The notes under the pieces: generated by a model
Database searches by the model: none
What the model was told of the DNA's origin: nothing
The model's input: only the letters and a program-made list of their open reading frames with translations
Position numbers and translations under genes: made by a program
Assembly: GCF_016405855.1 (NCBI RefSeq)
Contig: NZ_JAEFCA010000009.1
Coordinates: forward strand, 111,715-175,714
DNA length: 64,000 nt
Reading direction: 5' to 3'
Source of the DNA: Flavobacterium sp. IB48
GTDB lineage: Bacteria > Bacteroidota > Bacteroidia > Flavobacteriales > Flavobacteriaceae
Part shown: one piece after another, positions 36,700 to 45,543 of the stretch
Layout of the letters: every line of letters begins with the position of its first letter
Numbering within the stretch: the first letter of the stretch is position 1

Positions 36700-37710
36700 T
36701 TACAATTCATCATTATTTGCGTCGTTCGTTTCTCCTTCATATTGCGTGTTGGCTGTTCTGGCATCGTAACCTAATTCTCTTAGATATCTTGAAAAAATAT
36801 CTGAATAGCCATGAGTGCAGATTACTTTTTCTGCACCTGTTGCTTTTATGCTTTCTAGTAAACCTGTCCAATCACAATGATCGCTTAAAACAAAACCTCG
36901 GTCTACAGCTCGTCTGCGTCTTGCACCGCGAAAAGCCATCCAACCACTTGCTGTTCCCGTTACAAAAGGAGTCATTTTTCTAATCCAGGTACTTCCGTGA
37001 GCGCTTGGTGGTGCAATGACAATATTGCCTAATAAATCTTCTTTTTTAGTTTCTAAAGTAATTCTAGTAGTTTGCGGCAAATCAATTTGCGGACGAACAA
37101 TATTAGTCATGTTTTCGATTGCGCCATGTGTGTAAATTTGCCCAATGCTGGTATCAAGATTTTTTAATAATCGTTGTGCTTTTCCTAAAGAATAGCCAAA
37201 TAGAATAGAAGTTTTTCCTTCTGCACGGTTTTCTGCCCACCAATTATTGATATCAGTCATGACATTTGTTTGTGGTTCCCATTTAAAAGCTGGAAGTCCG
37301 AAAGTGCATTCTGTTATAAACGAATGGCATTTTACCACTTCATAAGGAACTGAGATTCCATCGTCTTCTGTTTTATAATCGCCAGTAAAAACCCAAATTT
37401 CACCTTTGTATTCAACTCTAATTTGTGCTGAACCAATAATATGGCCCGCTGGATGAAAAGAAAATTTCACGCCGTTTATAATAAAAGTTTCATTCCAGTC
37501 TTTGCCAGAAACATTTATTTCTCCTAGACGATATTTTATAATCGGAATATTTGAATAATGTGTAATATAGTTTTCATGCCCCCAACGCGCATGATCTGAA
37601 TGTCCATGTGTAATTATCGCATTTTTTACTGGCCGCCATGGATCGAGATAAACATCGGCTTGCTGGCAGTATATTCCTTTATCGTTAAATTGTAATAAGG
37701 GTGCATTCAT
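36700..37710 (-). CDS. Ligase-associated DNA exonuclease (metallo-beta-lactamase/SNM1-like)
   Basis: 336 residues with the metallo-beta-lactamase signature THGHSDHARWGH (H35, H37, D39, H40), FHPAGHIIGSAQ, FTGDYKTE, and late SDHCDWTGL and CTHGYSD histidines typical of the beta-CASP nuclease branch. First gene of the repair operon. The family processes DNA ends from the 5' side; the precise substrate here is inferred. Confidence 0.92.
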   Translation of the reverse strand: MNAPLLQFNDKGIYCQQADVYLDPWRPVKNAIITHGHSDHARWGHENYITHYSNIPIIKYRLGEINVSGKDWNETFIINGVKFSFHPAGHIIGSAQIRVEYKGEIWVFTGDYKTEDDGISVPYEVVKCHSFITECTFGLPAFKWEPQTNVMTDINNWWAENRAEGKTSILFGYSLGKAQRLLKNLDTSIGQIYTHGAIENMTNIVRPQIDLPQTTRITLETKKEDLLGNIVIAPPSAHGSTWIRKMTPFVTGTASGWMAFRGARRRRAVDRGFVLSDHCDWTGLLESIKATGAEKVICTHGYSDIFSRYLRELGYDARTANTQYEGETNDANNDEL

Positions 37711-37792
37711 TTTTTAATTGGATAATTAGAAAATTTGGCAATTAGATAATTATTCTTGTTCATTCTTTGATGATCAGCTATTCCGGATTTTT

Positions 37793-38110
37793 TTAGTATT
37801 CAAAATTACTATATGGCGGACAGCTGTATTTGTCATCTTCATTATCTAAATTATAACTGTCATAAGGATTGGTGGTGTCGTAAGTTGAAAAAGGAGTATT
37901 GTTTTCAGCTAAATTTAGTCCGCTTTCTATAATTTCATAACAATCAGAATAGTCAGTAAACTGATTTCTATAATTATTATCTTCATTTTCTCCCGAAGTA
38001 AATTCATGATCCATTGCTTCATTTTCATGTGCGGTATCAATATGATCGGGTTTACTGCATTTAAAATCATTTAAGTTTGCAGTTTGTCGGCTGTTTGCAT
38101 CTTTTCTCAT
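37793..38110 (-). CDS. Acidic hypothetical protein
   Basis: 105 residues, rich in Asp, Glu, Asn, Tyr and Ser, hydrophilic throughout with no signal peptide or membrane segment, and three scattered cysteines. No family was recognised. It starts with ATG and is 82 nt upstream of, and co-oriented with, the repair operon, so it could be its leader gene. The composition (DN-, Y- and S-rich, low complexity) suggests an intrinsically disordered protein. Confidence 0.55.
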   Translation of the reverse strand: MRKDANSRQTANLNDFKCSKPDHIDTAHENEAMDHEFTSGENEDNNYRNQFTDYSDCYEIIESGLNLAENNTPFSTYDTTNPYDSYNLDNEDDKYSCPPYSNFEY

Positions 38111-38335
38111 GGCTGCTGTTTTAAATTAGTAAGTTCTCTAAATTTTTGATATATACAAATTTGAAAATTAGACGCTTAAAAAAATTATAGGATTTACATT
38201 TAATCTTACATGATTTGTTTATTGGGGCGTTTTAGCATAATTCTCATTTTGTAAAACTCAAGTATAATTCTGTAAAATAAGCACTTAGCTATTTTGCAAC
38301 TTTGTATAACTAATAATTTAAAAAATTATAACATT

Positions 38336-38467
38336 ATGGAAACTTCAAGAAAAGATTCGAAATCTGGAATGAAAGATTCTGGAAAAACTCAAAAATCAAC
38401 AGCTGGTTCTAGAGCAAAAAGCACTACAACAAAATCTAATGATTCTAAAGGTAGAGCCGGACATTAA
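38336..38467 (+). CDS. 43-residue basic Ser/Lys-rich microprotein
   Basis: Short open frame starting METSRKDSKSGMKD and ending KGRAGH, almost entirely Lys, Arg, Ser, Thr, Gly and Asp, with no hydrophobic residue clusters, hence disordered and basic, as in nucleic-acid-binding peptides. It has its own leader of over 200 bp and is followed 32 nt later by a strong terminator, which argues that it is really transcribed. No function is known to me. Confidence 0.6.
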   Translation: METSRKDSKSGMKDSGKTQKSTAGSRAKSTTTKSNDSKGRAGH

Positions 38468-38498
38468 TTTTTTTTAGTTTATTTAAGGACTAAATAAT

Positions 38499-38540
38499 AA
38501 AAGCGTGCTGTTTAAATGTAGACAGCACGCTTTTACGTTT
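38499..38540. terminator. Bidirectional terminator
   Basis: Thirteen-bp stem AAAAGCGTGCTGT/ACAGCACGCTTTT between the plus-strand microprotein and the minus-strand FrnE gene; T-rich on the plus side and TTATTATTTAG on the minus side. Confidence 0.85.
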
Positions 38541-38556
38541 TTATAAGATTAAAGTT

Positions 38557-39186
38557 TTACTTTAAAACTTCTTGAATTGTTTTTACAAAAGTTTCAATTG
38601 GTTGAGCGCCAGAAACTGCATATTTACGATCAAATACAAAGAATGGAACTCCTTGAACGCCAATTTCGGCAGCTTCTTTGATATCTGCTTGAACTTCTTT
38701 AATAAATAAATCTTCGCTTTCCAGAACTTCTCTAATTTCATTTTCTTCTAAACCAGCCTGGATTCCCAATTTAATCAAAGTTTGACCATTGTTTAAATCT
38801 TCTCCGTCGGTAAAATAGGCTTTAAAGAAAATCTCTTCCATTCGATCGCCAATATTTTTTGTTTTAGCCAATTGAATGATTCGATGCGCGTTTAAAGAAT
38901 TTGAGATAACAGCTTTATCAAAATTATAATCTAAACCAACACTTTTAGCACGTTCTGCGACACCTTTGTGCATTTCTTTAGATTGTTCAATTGACATGCC
39001 TTTTCTTTCTGCTAAGAACGTGTAAACGTCCATGTCTGGTTCTGCAGTTATGGTTGGATCAAGCTGAAAGCTTTTCCATTCAATTTCAAATTCATCATCT
39101 GGAAATACCGCAAGTGCAGTTTCCAATTGTCTTTTTCCGATATAACAAAACGGACACATGATGTCCGACCAAATTTCTATTTTCAT
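38557..39186 (-). CDS. FrnE-type DsbA-family oxidoreductase
   Basis: 209 residues with a thioredoxin-fold active site CPFC at 11-14 (SDIMCPFCYIGKRQ), cis-proline segment GVQGVPFFVFD, and the FrnE helical insert. No signal peptide, so a cytoplasmic thiol-disulfide oxidoreductase or isomerase, unlike periplasmic DsbA. Single gene. Confidence 0.9.
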   Translation of the reverse strand: MKIEIWSDIMCPFCYIGKRQLETALAVFPDDEFEIEWKSFQLDPTITAEPDMDVYTFLAERKGMSIEQSKEMHKGVAERAKSVGLDYNFDKAVISNSLNAHRIIQLAKTKNIGDRMEEIFFKAYFTDGEDLNNGQTLIKLGIQAGLEENEIREVLESEDLFIKEVQADIKEAAEIGVQGVPFFVFDRKYAVSGAQPIETFVKTIQEVLK

Positions 39187-39213
39187 TTTACAAAGATAAG
39201 GAAAAATGTTTTT

Positions 39214-39475
39214 TTAAGTTTTAAGTTTCAGATTTCAAGTTGATATGCTTTGTTTTTCTAACCGCAAAGTGCGCAAAGGTTACGCAAAGGTCACAAAGTT
39301 TTCTTTTTACCAAAGTCTTTGTAAAGAGTATAAGTACACAAAGCTTTGCGTTCTTAGCATTCTAAAACAATCCTAAGCAAGAATCTTAGCGAACTTTGCG
39401 TAAAACCTTTGCGAACTTTGCGTTAAAATTATACGCATAGCATATCAAATAGTATATCAACTTGAAACTTGAAAC
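39214..39475. repeat. Palindromic intergenic repeat with CTTTGCG motifs
   Basis: Two nested inverted repeats. Outer arms: 39222-39247 (GTTTCAGATTTCAAGTTGATATGC-like, shown in part) and 39445-39473, nearly the reverse complement. Inner arms: 39260-39300 (CCGCAAAGTGCGCAAAGG and ACGCAAAGG) and 39394-39428 (AACTTTGCGTAAAACC, TTTGCGAACTTTGCG). From memory such CTTTGCG-rich elements are dispersed in many Flavobacterium genomes. It covers most of the 445-bp gap between frnE and dnaN; no gene is seen. Confidence 0.8.
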
Positions 39476-39493
39476 AAAGAAAACCTAAATAAA

Positions 39494-39525
39494 AAACCGC
39501 AATTCTTTATGAGGAATTGCGGTTT
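39494..39525 (-). terminator. Terminator of dnaN
   Basis: Twelve-bp stem AAACCGCAATTC/GAATTGCGGTTT with the T run on the minus strand, 106 nt past the dnaN stop. Confidence 0.8.
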
Positions 39526-39631
39526 CTAGGTATAAAAAATGGTTGGTTAATAGCGATATCTTTTTTTTTACAATGATAAATCTTTTATTTAAAACTAAAA
39601 AATATCCCTGTAACAGAAAGAAACTTTAATG

Positions 39632-40750
39632 TTAACTATTTAACATTACAGGCATTACCAACATAGTAACAGTTTCTCCCTCTTCTAAACCATCAACTGG
39701 AGTTAAAATTCCAGCTCTGTTAGGTAAAGACATTTCAAGCATAATCATGTCTGACTGAAGGTTTGTAAGCATCTCTGTCAAGAAACGAGAGTTGAAACCA
39801 ATTTGTAAATCATCACCTTGATAATCACAAGTCAATCTTTCTTCTGCTTTATTTGAGTAATCGATATCTTCTGCAGAAACGTTTAATTCAGCTCCAGCAA
39901 TTTTCAAACGAATTTGGTGTGTAGTTTTGTTAGAGAAAATCGCAACACGACGAACAGAGCTTAAGAATAAAGAACGATCGATCATTAATTTGTTTGGATT
40001 TTCTTTTGGAATTACCGCTTCGTAATTAGGATATTTCCCGTCAATTAAACGACACATTAAAATATAATTATCAAATGAGAAAGTCGCATTTGAATCGTTG
40101 TATTCAATTTTTACTTCAGCGTCAGAAGTTCCTAAAATACTTTTTAAAATGTTTAAAGGTTTTTTAGGCATGATGAAATCTGCTACTTGAGAAGCTTTTA
40201 CATCTGTACGAGAATATTTCACCAATTTATGAGCATCTGTAGCAACAAAAATTAATCCTTCTGGCGAAAACTGGAAGAATACTCCAGACATTACTGGACG
40301 TAAATCGTCGTTTCCAGCAGCGAAAATAGTTTTGCTTACCGCAGTTGCCAAAACTTCTGCAGGAACAAGCGTTACAGATGGATCTTCTAAACTTACCGCT
40401 TTAGGAAATTCTTCTCCTGCAGCATAAGCCAATGCATATTTACCAGAGTTAGAGCTAATTTCTACTGTGTTATTGTCTTCAACAGTAAAAGTTAATGGCT
40501 GCTCTGGGAAAGTTTTTAAAATTTCAAGCAAAAGTTTAGCAGGAACTGCTACGCTTCCTTTACTTGTAGAATCGATCGATAATGTAGCCGACATAGTCGT
40601 TTCAAGATCTGAAGCCGAAACGGTCAACTCATTGTTGTTTAGTTCAAATAAAAAGTTGTCTAAAATAGGCAACGTATTATTGCTATTGATTACACTACCT
40701 AAAACTTGTAATTGCTTTAATAAGTATGAACTCGATACTATAAATTTCAT
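39632..40750 (-). CDS. dnaN: DNA polymerase III beta subunit (sliding clamp)
   Basis: 372 residues, the usual clamp length. Three repeated clamp domains; start MKFIVSSSYLLKQLQVLG, with conserved DLRPVMSGVFFQF, FIMPKKPL, RLIDGKYPNYEAVIP and the C-terminal LVMPVMLNS typical of Bacteroidetes DnaN. It tethers polymerase to DNA. It is not beside dnaA here. A complete TAnnTTTG -7 box (TATATTTG on the minus strand, 40811-40818) lies 61 nt upstream of the start, but I see no matching TTG at the usual distance. Confidence 0.97.
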   Translation of the reverse strand: MKFIVSSSYLLKQLQVLGSVINSNNTLPILDNFLFELNNNELTVSASDLETTMSATLSIDSTSKGSVAVPAKLLLEILKTFPEQPLTFTVEDNNTVEISSNSGKYALAYAAGEEFPKAVSLEDPSVTLVPAEVLATAVSKTIFAAGNDDLRPVMSGVFFQFSPEGLIFVATDAHKLVKYSRTDVKASQVADFIMPKKPLNILKSILGTSDAEVKIEYNDSNATFSFDNYILMCRLIDGKYPNYEAVIPKENPNKLMIDRSLFLSSVRRVAIFSNKTTHQIRLKIAGAELNVSAEDIDYSNKAEERLTCDYQGDDLQIGFNSRFLTEMLTNLQSDMIMLEMSLPNRAGILTPVDGLEEGETVTMLVMPVMLNS

Positions 40751-40857
40751 CTGTTTTGTTTTATTTTTTGATGCGCCTTTGAATAAATTAAGGTCTAAAT
40801 ATACGGATTACAAATATATCTTAAACTATCCAAAGTATTACATTTTTTTATTAACAT

Positions 40858-42543
40858 CTATTTGCTGTACTTTTTCTTTCTGATAAAAGTAAATACTAGT
40901 CCAAAGATCAATAAAATTAGAATTGGAACTCCGATAGTTATGAATTGGGTCAAAGTATAACTTTCGTAAACTTTTTCTTTGTCCAACAAAGGCAATTCGA
41001 CATCTTTACTTCTAATGTTAATAAGTCCAGTATCATCAAGAAGGTAATTGATACAATTCATGATAAAGTCTTTATTGTCGTACAATTGGCCAGTTCTCTG
41101 GTCGTAACCTAATTCAACGGGCATCATATTTTTATCTAGCTGGTTTCTTGCAATATCTCCATCAGCAACAACAATCATTTTGTTTGGTTTTCCTTGTGCT
41201 GTGAAAGAATTGTCTTTGAAAGGCAAAACTCTATTCTCAAAAGCCGAATGGAAAGAACCTTCCAATAAAACAGCAAGCGGTTTGTTTCCTTTATTCAAAT
41301 AATCTTGCGGAGTTGTTTTTTCTGTAACCATGTTTAGGTTAACTTCTGTTGGCGTTCCAATTGTTTTAGAATATTGGGAAGATTGCAGTAATACTGTTTT
41401 CTTAATTCCGTTTTTCAAAGTGTCAATCGGATTTGCGAAATCGAATTTAATTCCGCCTAGATTTTTAACGATTGGATGCTGGCTTGTTGGATAAACTTGA
41501 GGAGCAAATTTCCAGATAAAATCTTGATATTGCGTTGCACTTCCTTGTTCGCCAGTAGCCAGTTTTATTGGACTTCCTTGTTCGTCTTTAATCAAATCAG
41601 GATTAATTCTGAACCCGTATTTGAAGAACATATCGTTCAGGTTTAAATCTCTAGGATAAGCCAAAGTCGCACCCATGTCATTGTACAAACTGTCCATGTC
41701 TGCAGCCGTCTGATCAATTAGCCAAAGCGTTTTTCCGCCATTCATAATAAATTGATCAAGAACTTCTTTTTCTTCGTCAGAGAATTTTTCTGTTGGTTTT
41801 GCAATAATTGCTAAATCGTATTTTTTAAGTTCGCTTAAAGTTCCACTCGGATTTTTTGAAACTGAATCTAATGTAAATGGACCTATAAGATAACTTTCGT
41901 GAATCTGTTTCAACATATTAGCAATATGCCTTTCTCTCAATTCGCCATTTCCTTTAATAATTGCAACCTTTTTCTGTTTGTCTTTTGTGACTTTATGGAT
42001 TGCATCTGCAATAGAATATTCTAAATGCTGGATAGATCCGATAACTTTTTGCGTAGTCGAAGATCCCATGATATTTTTTAATAAAGGAATATTAACTTCT
42101 TTATTATTGTAAACGGCAACAGCCCAAGGAAAAACCATTGCTTGAGATTGTTTTCCTTTATCGTCAACTGTAATGTTTATTGGCGTTAATCCTTTTTGGA
42201 AAAGTGACTTTGTCAATTCGTCGCTTTCATCTGCATTTTCTAACGGATCAACAAATTCAAAAACAATATTGCTGTTATAGGCCTGAAATTCTTCTAATAA
42301 TTGTTTCGTTTCCTGTTGCAAACGTCTAAAATCTGCAGGAAGATCTCCTTCCATATATATCTTAATGGAAAGCGGATTCTTTACTTGTTTTAGAATTCCT
42401 AATGAAGTTGGAGATAAAGTATAACGCTTGTCTTTTGTTAAATCAAAACGATGAAAAAAGATCGTTCCAAGTACATTTAAAACAACTAAAATAAAAATAG
42501 TAATGCCTAATGTCTTTAAATTATGTTTTGTAGATGGTTTCAT
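40858..42543 (-). CDS. gldG: GldG, gliding motility ABC transporter auxiliary protein
   Basis: 561 residues with one transmembrane helix near the N-terminus (about 10-30), a large extracytoplasmic domain (FDLTKDKRYTLSPTSLGILKQ, then LWLIDQTAADMDSLY), and a C-terminal helix (VPILILLIFGLVFTF) with a basic tail. GldG works with GldF and the ATPase GldA (not in this window) and is required for Flavobacterium gliding. Its ATG overlaps the gldF stop by one base. Confidence 0.93.
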   Translation of the reverse strand: MKPSTKHNLKTLGITIFILVVLNVLGTIFFHRFDLTKDKRYTLSPTSLGILKQVKNPLSIKIYMEGDLPADFRRLQQETKQLLEEFQAYNSNIVFEFVDPLENADESDELTKSLFQKGLTPINITVDDKGKQSQAMVFPWAVAVYNNKEVNIPLLKNIMGSSTTQKVIGSIQHLEYSIADAIHKVTKDKQKKVAIIKGNGELRERHIANMLKQIHESYLIGPFTLDSVSKNPSGTLSELKKYDLAIIAKPTEKFSDEEKEVLDQFIMNGGKTLWLIDQTAADMDSLYNDMGATLAYPRDLNLNDMFFKYGFRINPDLIKDEQGSPIKLATGEQGSATQYQDFIWKFAPQVYPTSQHPIVKNLGGIKFDFANPIDTLKNGIKKTVLLQSSQYSKTIGTPTEVNLNMVTEKTTPQDYLNKGNKPLAVLLEGSFHSAFENRVLPFKDNSFTAQGKPNKMIVVADGDIARNQLDKNMMPVELGYDQRTGQLYDNKDFIMNCINYLLDDTGLINIRSKDVELPLLDKEKVYESYTLTQFITIGVPILILLIFGLVFTFIRKKKYSK

Positions 42544-43268
42544 TAAGCTTTATAAGATTTTAATTGATAAACAGTAAAAGACAAAAAAGCGGCTGCAATG
42601 CTTAAAAAATAAATAATATCGCGAGTATCAATTACACCTCGACTCATACTTTTAAAGTGATTTTGCATTCCTAAAGCTGAAACAAAACTATTTGATCCTG
42701 GAATTAATGAGCTCAATCCTTCAAAACCAAAATAGAAGAAAAAGCACAGGAAAACAGCAATAATAAAAGCCACAATCTGATTTTCTGAAAGGGCAGAAGT
42801 AAAGATTCCGATTGCTGAATAAGAAGCAATTAAAAACAATAGTCCGAAATAAGAACCAATAGTGCTTCCCATGTCAATATTGCCTTCTGGTGAGCCTAAA
42901 TCTGAAATGACTTTAACATAAATTAAAGTTGGAATGATTGCCAAAATGATCAGCAAAAACGAACCGAAGAATTTACCATTTACGATTTCCCAAATAGATA
43001 AAGGTTTAGTCAATAATAACTCTAAAGTTCCTTGTTTTTTTTCGTCTGAAAAACTTCTCATGGTTACTGCTGGAATTAAGAAAATTAAAATCCAAGGAGC
43101 CAATGTGAAAAATGGAGTTAAGTCGGCATAACCTGTTTTTAGGATATTGTAGTCTCCTTCAAAGACCCATAAAAATAGTCCGTTGCTAATTAAGAAAATT
43201 GCAATGACCAAGTAGCCAATAGGAGAACCAAAAAAGGATTTTATTTCTCTTAAAATGATTGATTTCAT
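42543..43268 (-). CDS. gldF: GldF, gliding motility ABC transporter permease
   Basis: 241 residues from the ATG at 43268 (MKSIILREIKSFFGSPIGYLV); a start 30 nt earlier would add a lysine-rich stretch unlike the family. Six hydrophobic segments, ABC-2 type permease, with SFSDEKKQGTLELLLTKPLS characteristic of the group. Overlaps gldG by one base (TAATG), so the two are co-translated. Confidence 0.93.
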   Translation of the reverse strand: MKSIILREIKSFFGSPIGYLVIAIFLISNGLFLWVFEGDYNILKTGYADLTPFFTLAPWILIFLIPAVTMRSFSDEKKQGTLELLLTKPLSIWEIVNGKFFGSFLLIILAIIPTLIYVKVISDLGSPEGNIDMGSTIGSYFGLLFLIASYSAIGIFTSALSENQIVAFIIAVFLCFFFYFGFEGLSSLIPGSNSFVSALGMQNHFKSMSRGVIDTRDIIYFLSIAAAFLSFTVYQLKSYKA

Positions 43269-43326
43269 TTGTTTGTTTTTGTTTTTGTATTGTTTCAAGT
43301 TTCATGCCCTTGAAACGACTTATAAA

Positions 43327-43701
43327 TTATTTTCCGTGTGTAATTTTTATAATCTTCGAATTTCTAGCATCAATAATTATTAAAAATGTTCCTCCAACAT
43401 AATTTTCAGGCAATGTTCCAGAAATAACCCAGTAATTTTCTAAGAGGTAAATTTCATATGGTCTTTGTTTTTCTATCTTTTCTTTTCCGTAAATATCAAA
43501 TAAAATAGGTTCTACGATTTTAATTACAGTAGCACTATCTTTTATAACTAACTTGTTATTATCGATAACATTATGCTGTGACTTTTTAGACAAAGCAATT
43601 TTTAATTCTTCGTTTGCATTTTCAACCCCTAAAACTAAACGCTTGTTTTGTGCACAACTGCTAAGTGTAATTAGTAAAAGTGATAAGAAAAAATATTTCA
43701 T
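43327..43701 (-). CDS. Lipoprotein with NTF2-fold immunity-like domain
   Basis: 124 residues with lipobox LSSC (Cys16) after a short signal peptide. The C-terminal 70 residues read as the small NTF2-fold 'immunity protein' family: IKDSATVIKIVEPILFDIYG, then RPYEIYLLENYWVISGTLP, YVGGTFLIIID and KIIKITHGK. In polymorphic toxin systems this fold neutralises a toxin; no toxin gene lies nearby, so it may be an orphan immunity gene or a housekeeping relative. 58 nt upstream of gldF on the same strand. Confidence 0.72.
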   Translation of the reverse strand: MKYFFLSLLLITLSSCAQNKRLVLGVENANEELKIALSKKSQHNVIDNNKLVIKDSATVIKIVEPILFDIYGKEKIEKQRPYEIYLLENYWVISGTLPENYVGGTFLIIIDARNSKIIKITHGK

Positions 43702-43760
43702 AATTTAATTTTTATTTCATATTTCAAGTCGCACGTGTAACGTGAAACCTTAAACCTGAA

Positions 43761-44057
43761 CTAATTTAAGCTTACCAATTTATCCAAGCTCCAAGCTTCT
43801 GGTTTTGCATTGAATAGTTTTTTTGTAAAATCCCAAACGCTATTAAAGAGTTCAGAATTTCTATAATTTTCCAAATCTTCTTCAGTTTCCCAATAACTGT
43901 AGGTAAAAAAGACACCTTTATCATTTTTGTCCTGATACAATTCTAAAAAACGATTTCCTTCGGCATTTCGTATTTTCTCTTTCACTGATTCAAAATTCTC
44001 CAGAAAATCTGGGATTTTTTCTTCGTGAAAACTCATTTTTACTATTCGAACAAACAT
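43761..44057 (-). CDS. ABM-fold (antibiotic biosynthesis monooxygenase-like) protein
   Basis: 98 residues with the dimeric alpha-beta barrel pattern: FVRIVKMSF, EKIPDFLENFESVKEKIRN, GNRFLELYQDKND, FFTYSYWETEEDLENYRNSE. Small cytoplasmic proteins of this fold act as cofactorless monooxygenases or haem-binding proteins; the sequence does not decide which. Single gene. Confidence 0.82.
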   Translation of the reverse strand: MFVRIVKMSFHEEKIPDFLENFESVKEKIRNAEGNRFLELYQDKNDKGVFFTYSYWETEEDLENYRNSELFNSVWDFTKKLFNAKPEAWSLDKLVSLN

Positions 44058-44452
44058 GTTTGTAATTTAAGATTTTAGACTGTTGATTTTAGATTTTTTG
44101 AATTGTCCAAAGTCTTACAGGTGCGCAAAAATACCAAATTTGATTGTTGTTTTAAATAAAAATTCAAATATTATAAAACGATATTTTTTAGAGTTCCAAT
44201 AAGTAATAATATTTCAAATATAGCCCGCGGTTTCAACCGCGGGAGCATAATGCATATCACGCACACTATGTATTAGGATGTATATAAAATGCGTATCACA
44301 ATCCGTTTCCTGTTGAAACTACGGGCTATGTTTATGTTGTGTGAGTAATCTTCTTTACTAATGCAAACAAATAATAAATATGAATCTGCTCAATTAGCAA
44401 AATCTGCGAGAGAATTAATCTAAAATCTGAATTCTAAAAATCTAAAATTAAT
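44058..44452. other. 395-bp intergenic region holding a REP-like element
   Basis: Contains the palindromic element at 44219-44330. Outside it the DNA is AT-rich and no gene, promoter or RNA was recognised. Confidence 0.6.
44219..44330. repeat. REP-like palindromic element with inverted ends
   Basis: A 9-bp GC-rich hairpin (44224-44232 with 44235-44243, CCCGCGGTT/AACCGCGGG) at the left end. The right end, GTTGAAACTACGGGCTATG (44312-44330), is an imperfect reverse complement of the left TATAGCCCGCGGTTTCAAC (44219-44237). GC-rich in an AT-rich setting. From memory, AGCCC-GGTTTCAAC elements are dispersed in Flavobacterium and may be mobilised by REP-associated transposases; none is in this window. 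Confidence 0.8.
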
Positions 44453-45280
44453 TTAGGAGAATTTAATAGTAATCACATCACGATAATTCAATCCTAACAA
44501 ACTATTTGCAGAACCCACTTTAGAAGGGTTGCTTCTGAAAATAGCAATTTCTAGAAAACCAGCTTCATTAAAAATGGCCAGTTTTTCTCCTTCATAAGTT
44601 TTTATCGGATATTTATCTGAAGTAGCAATCGCAGAGTAATTTGGCAGAATCGTTTTGATATTTTTTGGTTTCATCACAATTTCATACGGACGTCCGCGCG
44701 AAATTTCTAAGAATTGCTTTTTAGAGATATTCGTAACCACGTTTCCAAAATGGTCAATGTAAATGATATTTCCTTTTATAGAATTTCCATCATCTGCTAC
44801 AAGAGCTTGCAATTCAGTAGCTTCTTTAATGGCAGGAATTTCTTTTCCAATTACATTCAGCAGACCTCCTTTAGATAAATGAGAAGCGACTTGAATAAAG
44901 ATGTCCAAATCTGTTGCTTCAATCGGGAAGCGATCGTGAATATTAATTGCCACAATTTTCTGCGGAACGATTTTCTGCGTAAGCATGCTTAAAATACCAT
45001 TATCGGCACAAATAAAGAAGTGATCGTTCCATTGCATAGCGATATGCTGGTTTTCTTTATTACGCTCAATATCGACACCAATAAGATGAACGGTTCCTTT
45101 TGGAAAGCTCATGTAAGCTGCTCCGATAATGTAACTCGCTTCGGCAGTATTAAAGGGATCAATGTCATGAGAAATGTCAATGATTTGAACCTCTGGATTT
45201 TCAGAAAGTATTTTACCCTTCAGCGACCCCACAAAGTGATCTTTCAAGCCGTAGTCTGTAGTAAGGGTAATTATTGACAT
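44453..45280 (-). CDS. SAM hydroxide adenosyltransferase (DUF62 family)
   Basis: 275 residues. Hydrolyses S-adenosylmethionine to adenosine and methionine. The family N-terminus IITLTTDYGLKDHFVGSLKG includes the catalytic-site Asp (about residue 8), followed by IDISHDIDPFN, FICADNGILS and the C-terminal beta-barrel with YIDHFGNVVTNIS. Related to fluorinases but without evidence for halogenation. Diverges from phoH across 263 bp. Confidence 0.93.
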   Translation of the reverse strand: MSIITLTTDYGLKDHFVGSLKGKILSENPEVQIIDISHDIDPFNTAEASYIIGAAYMSFPKGTVHLIGVDIERNKENQHIAMQWNDHFFICADNGILSMLTQKIVPQKIVAINIHDRFPIEATDLDIFIQVASHLSKGGLLNVIGKEIPAIKEATELQALVADDGNSIKGNIIYIDHFGNVVTNISKKQFLEISRGRPYEIVMKPKNIKTILPNYSAIATSDKYPIKTYEGEKLAIFNEAGFLEIAIFRSNPSKVGSANSLLGLNYRDVITIKFS

Positions 45281-45543
45281 AATTTTGTTTATAACTATTG
45301 ATAGTATTTAAATCTAAATTTCATTAAATTTGAGAAATGCAAAGCTAGTAATAGTAAACACAAATTGAAAGAAAGAAAAGACAATTTGTATTTTTTAAAG
45401 TTTTTGCAAGTTACAGTATTTATATCCAGAAGATTAAGTTTGATTTAGAAAAAAACTGAAAACTGCGATCGAAAACTGAAACTAAAATAGACCCGACAAC
45501 CCCTAAATAATAAAAGGAATTATTTAATTTAAAACTACTTCAT

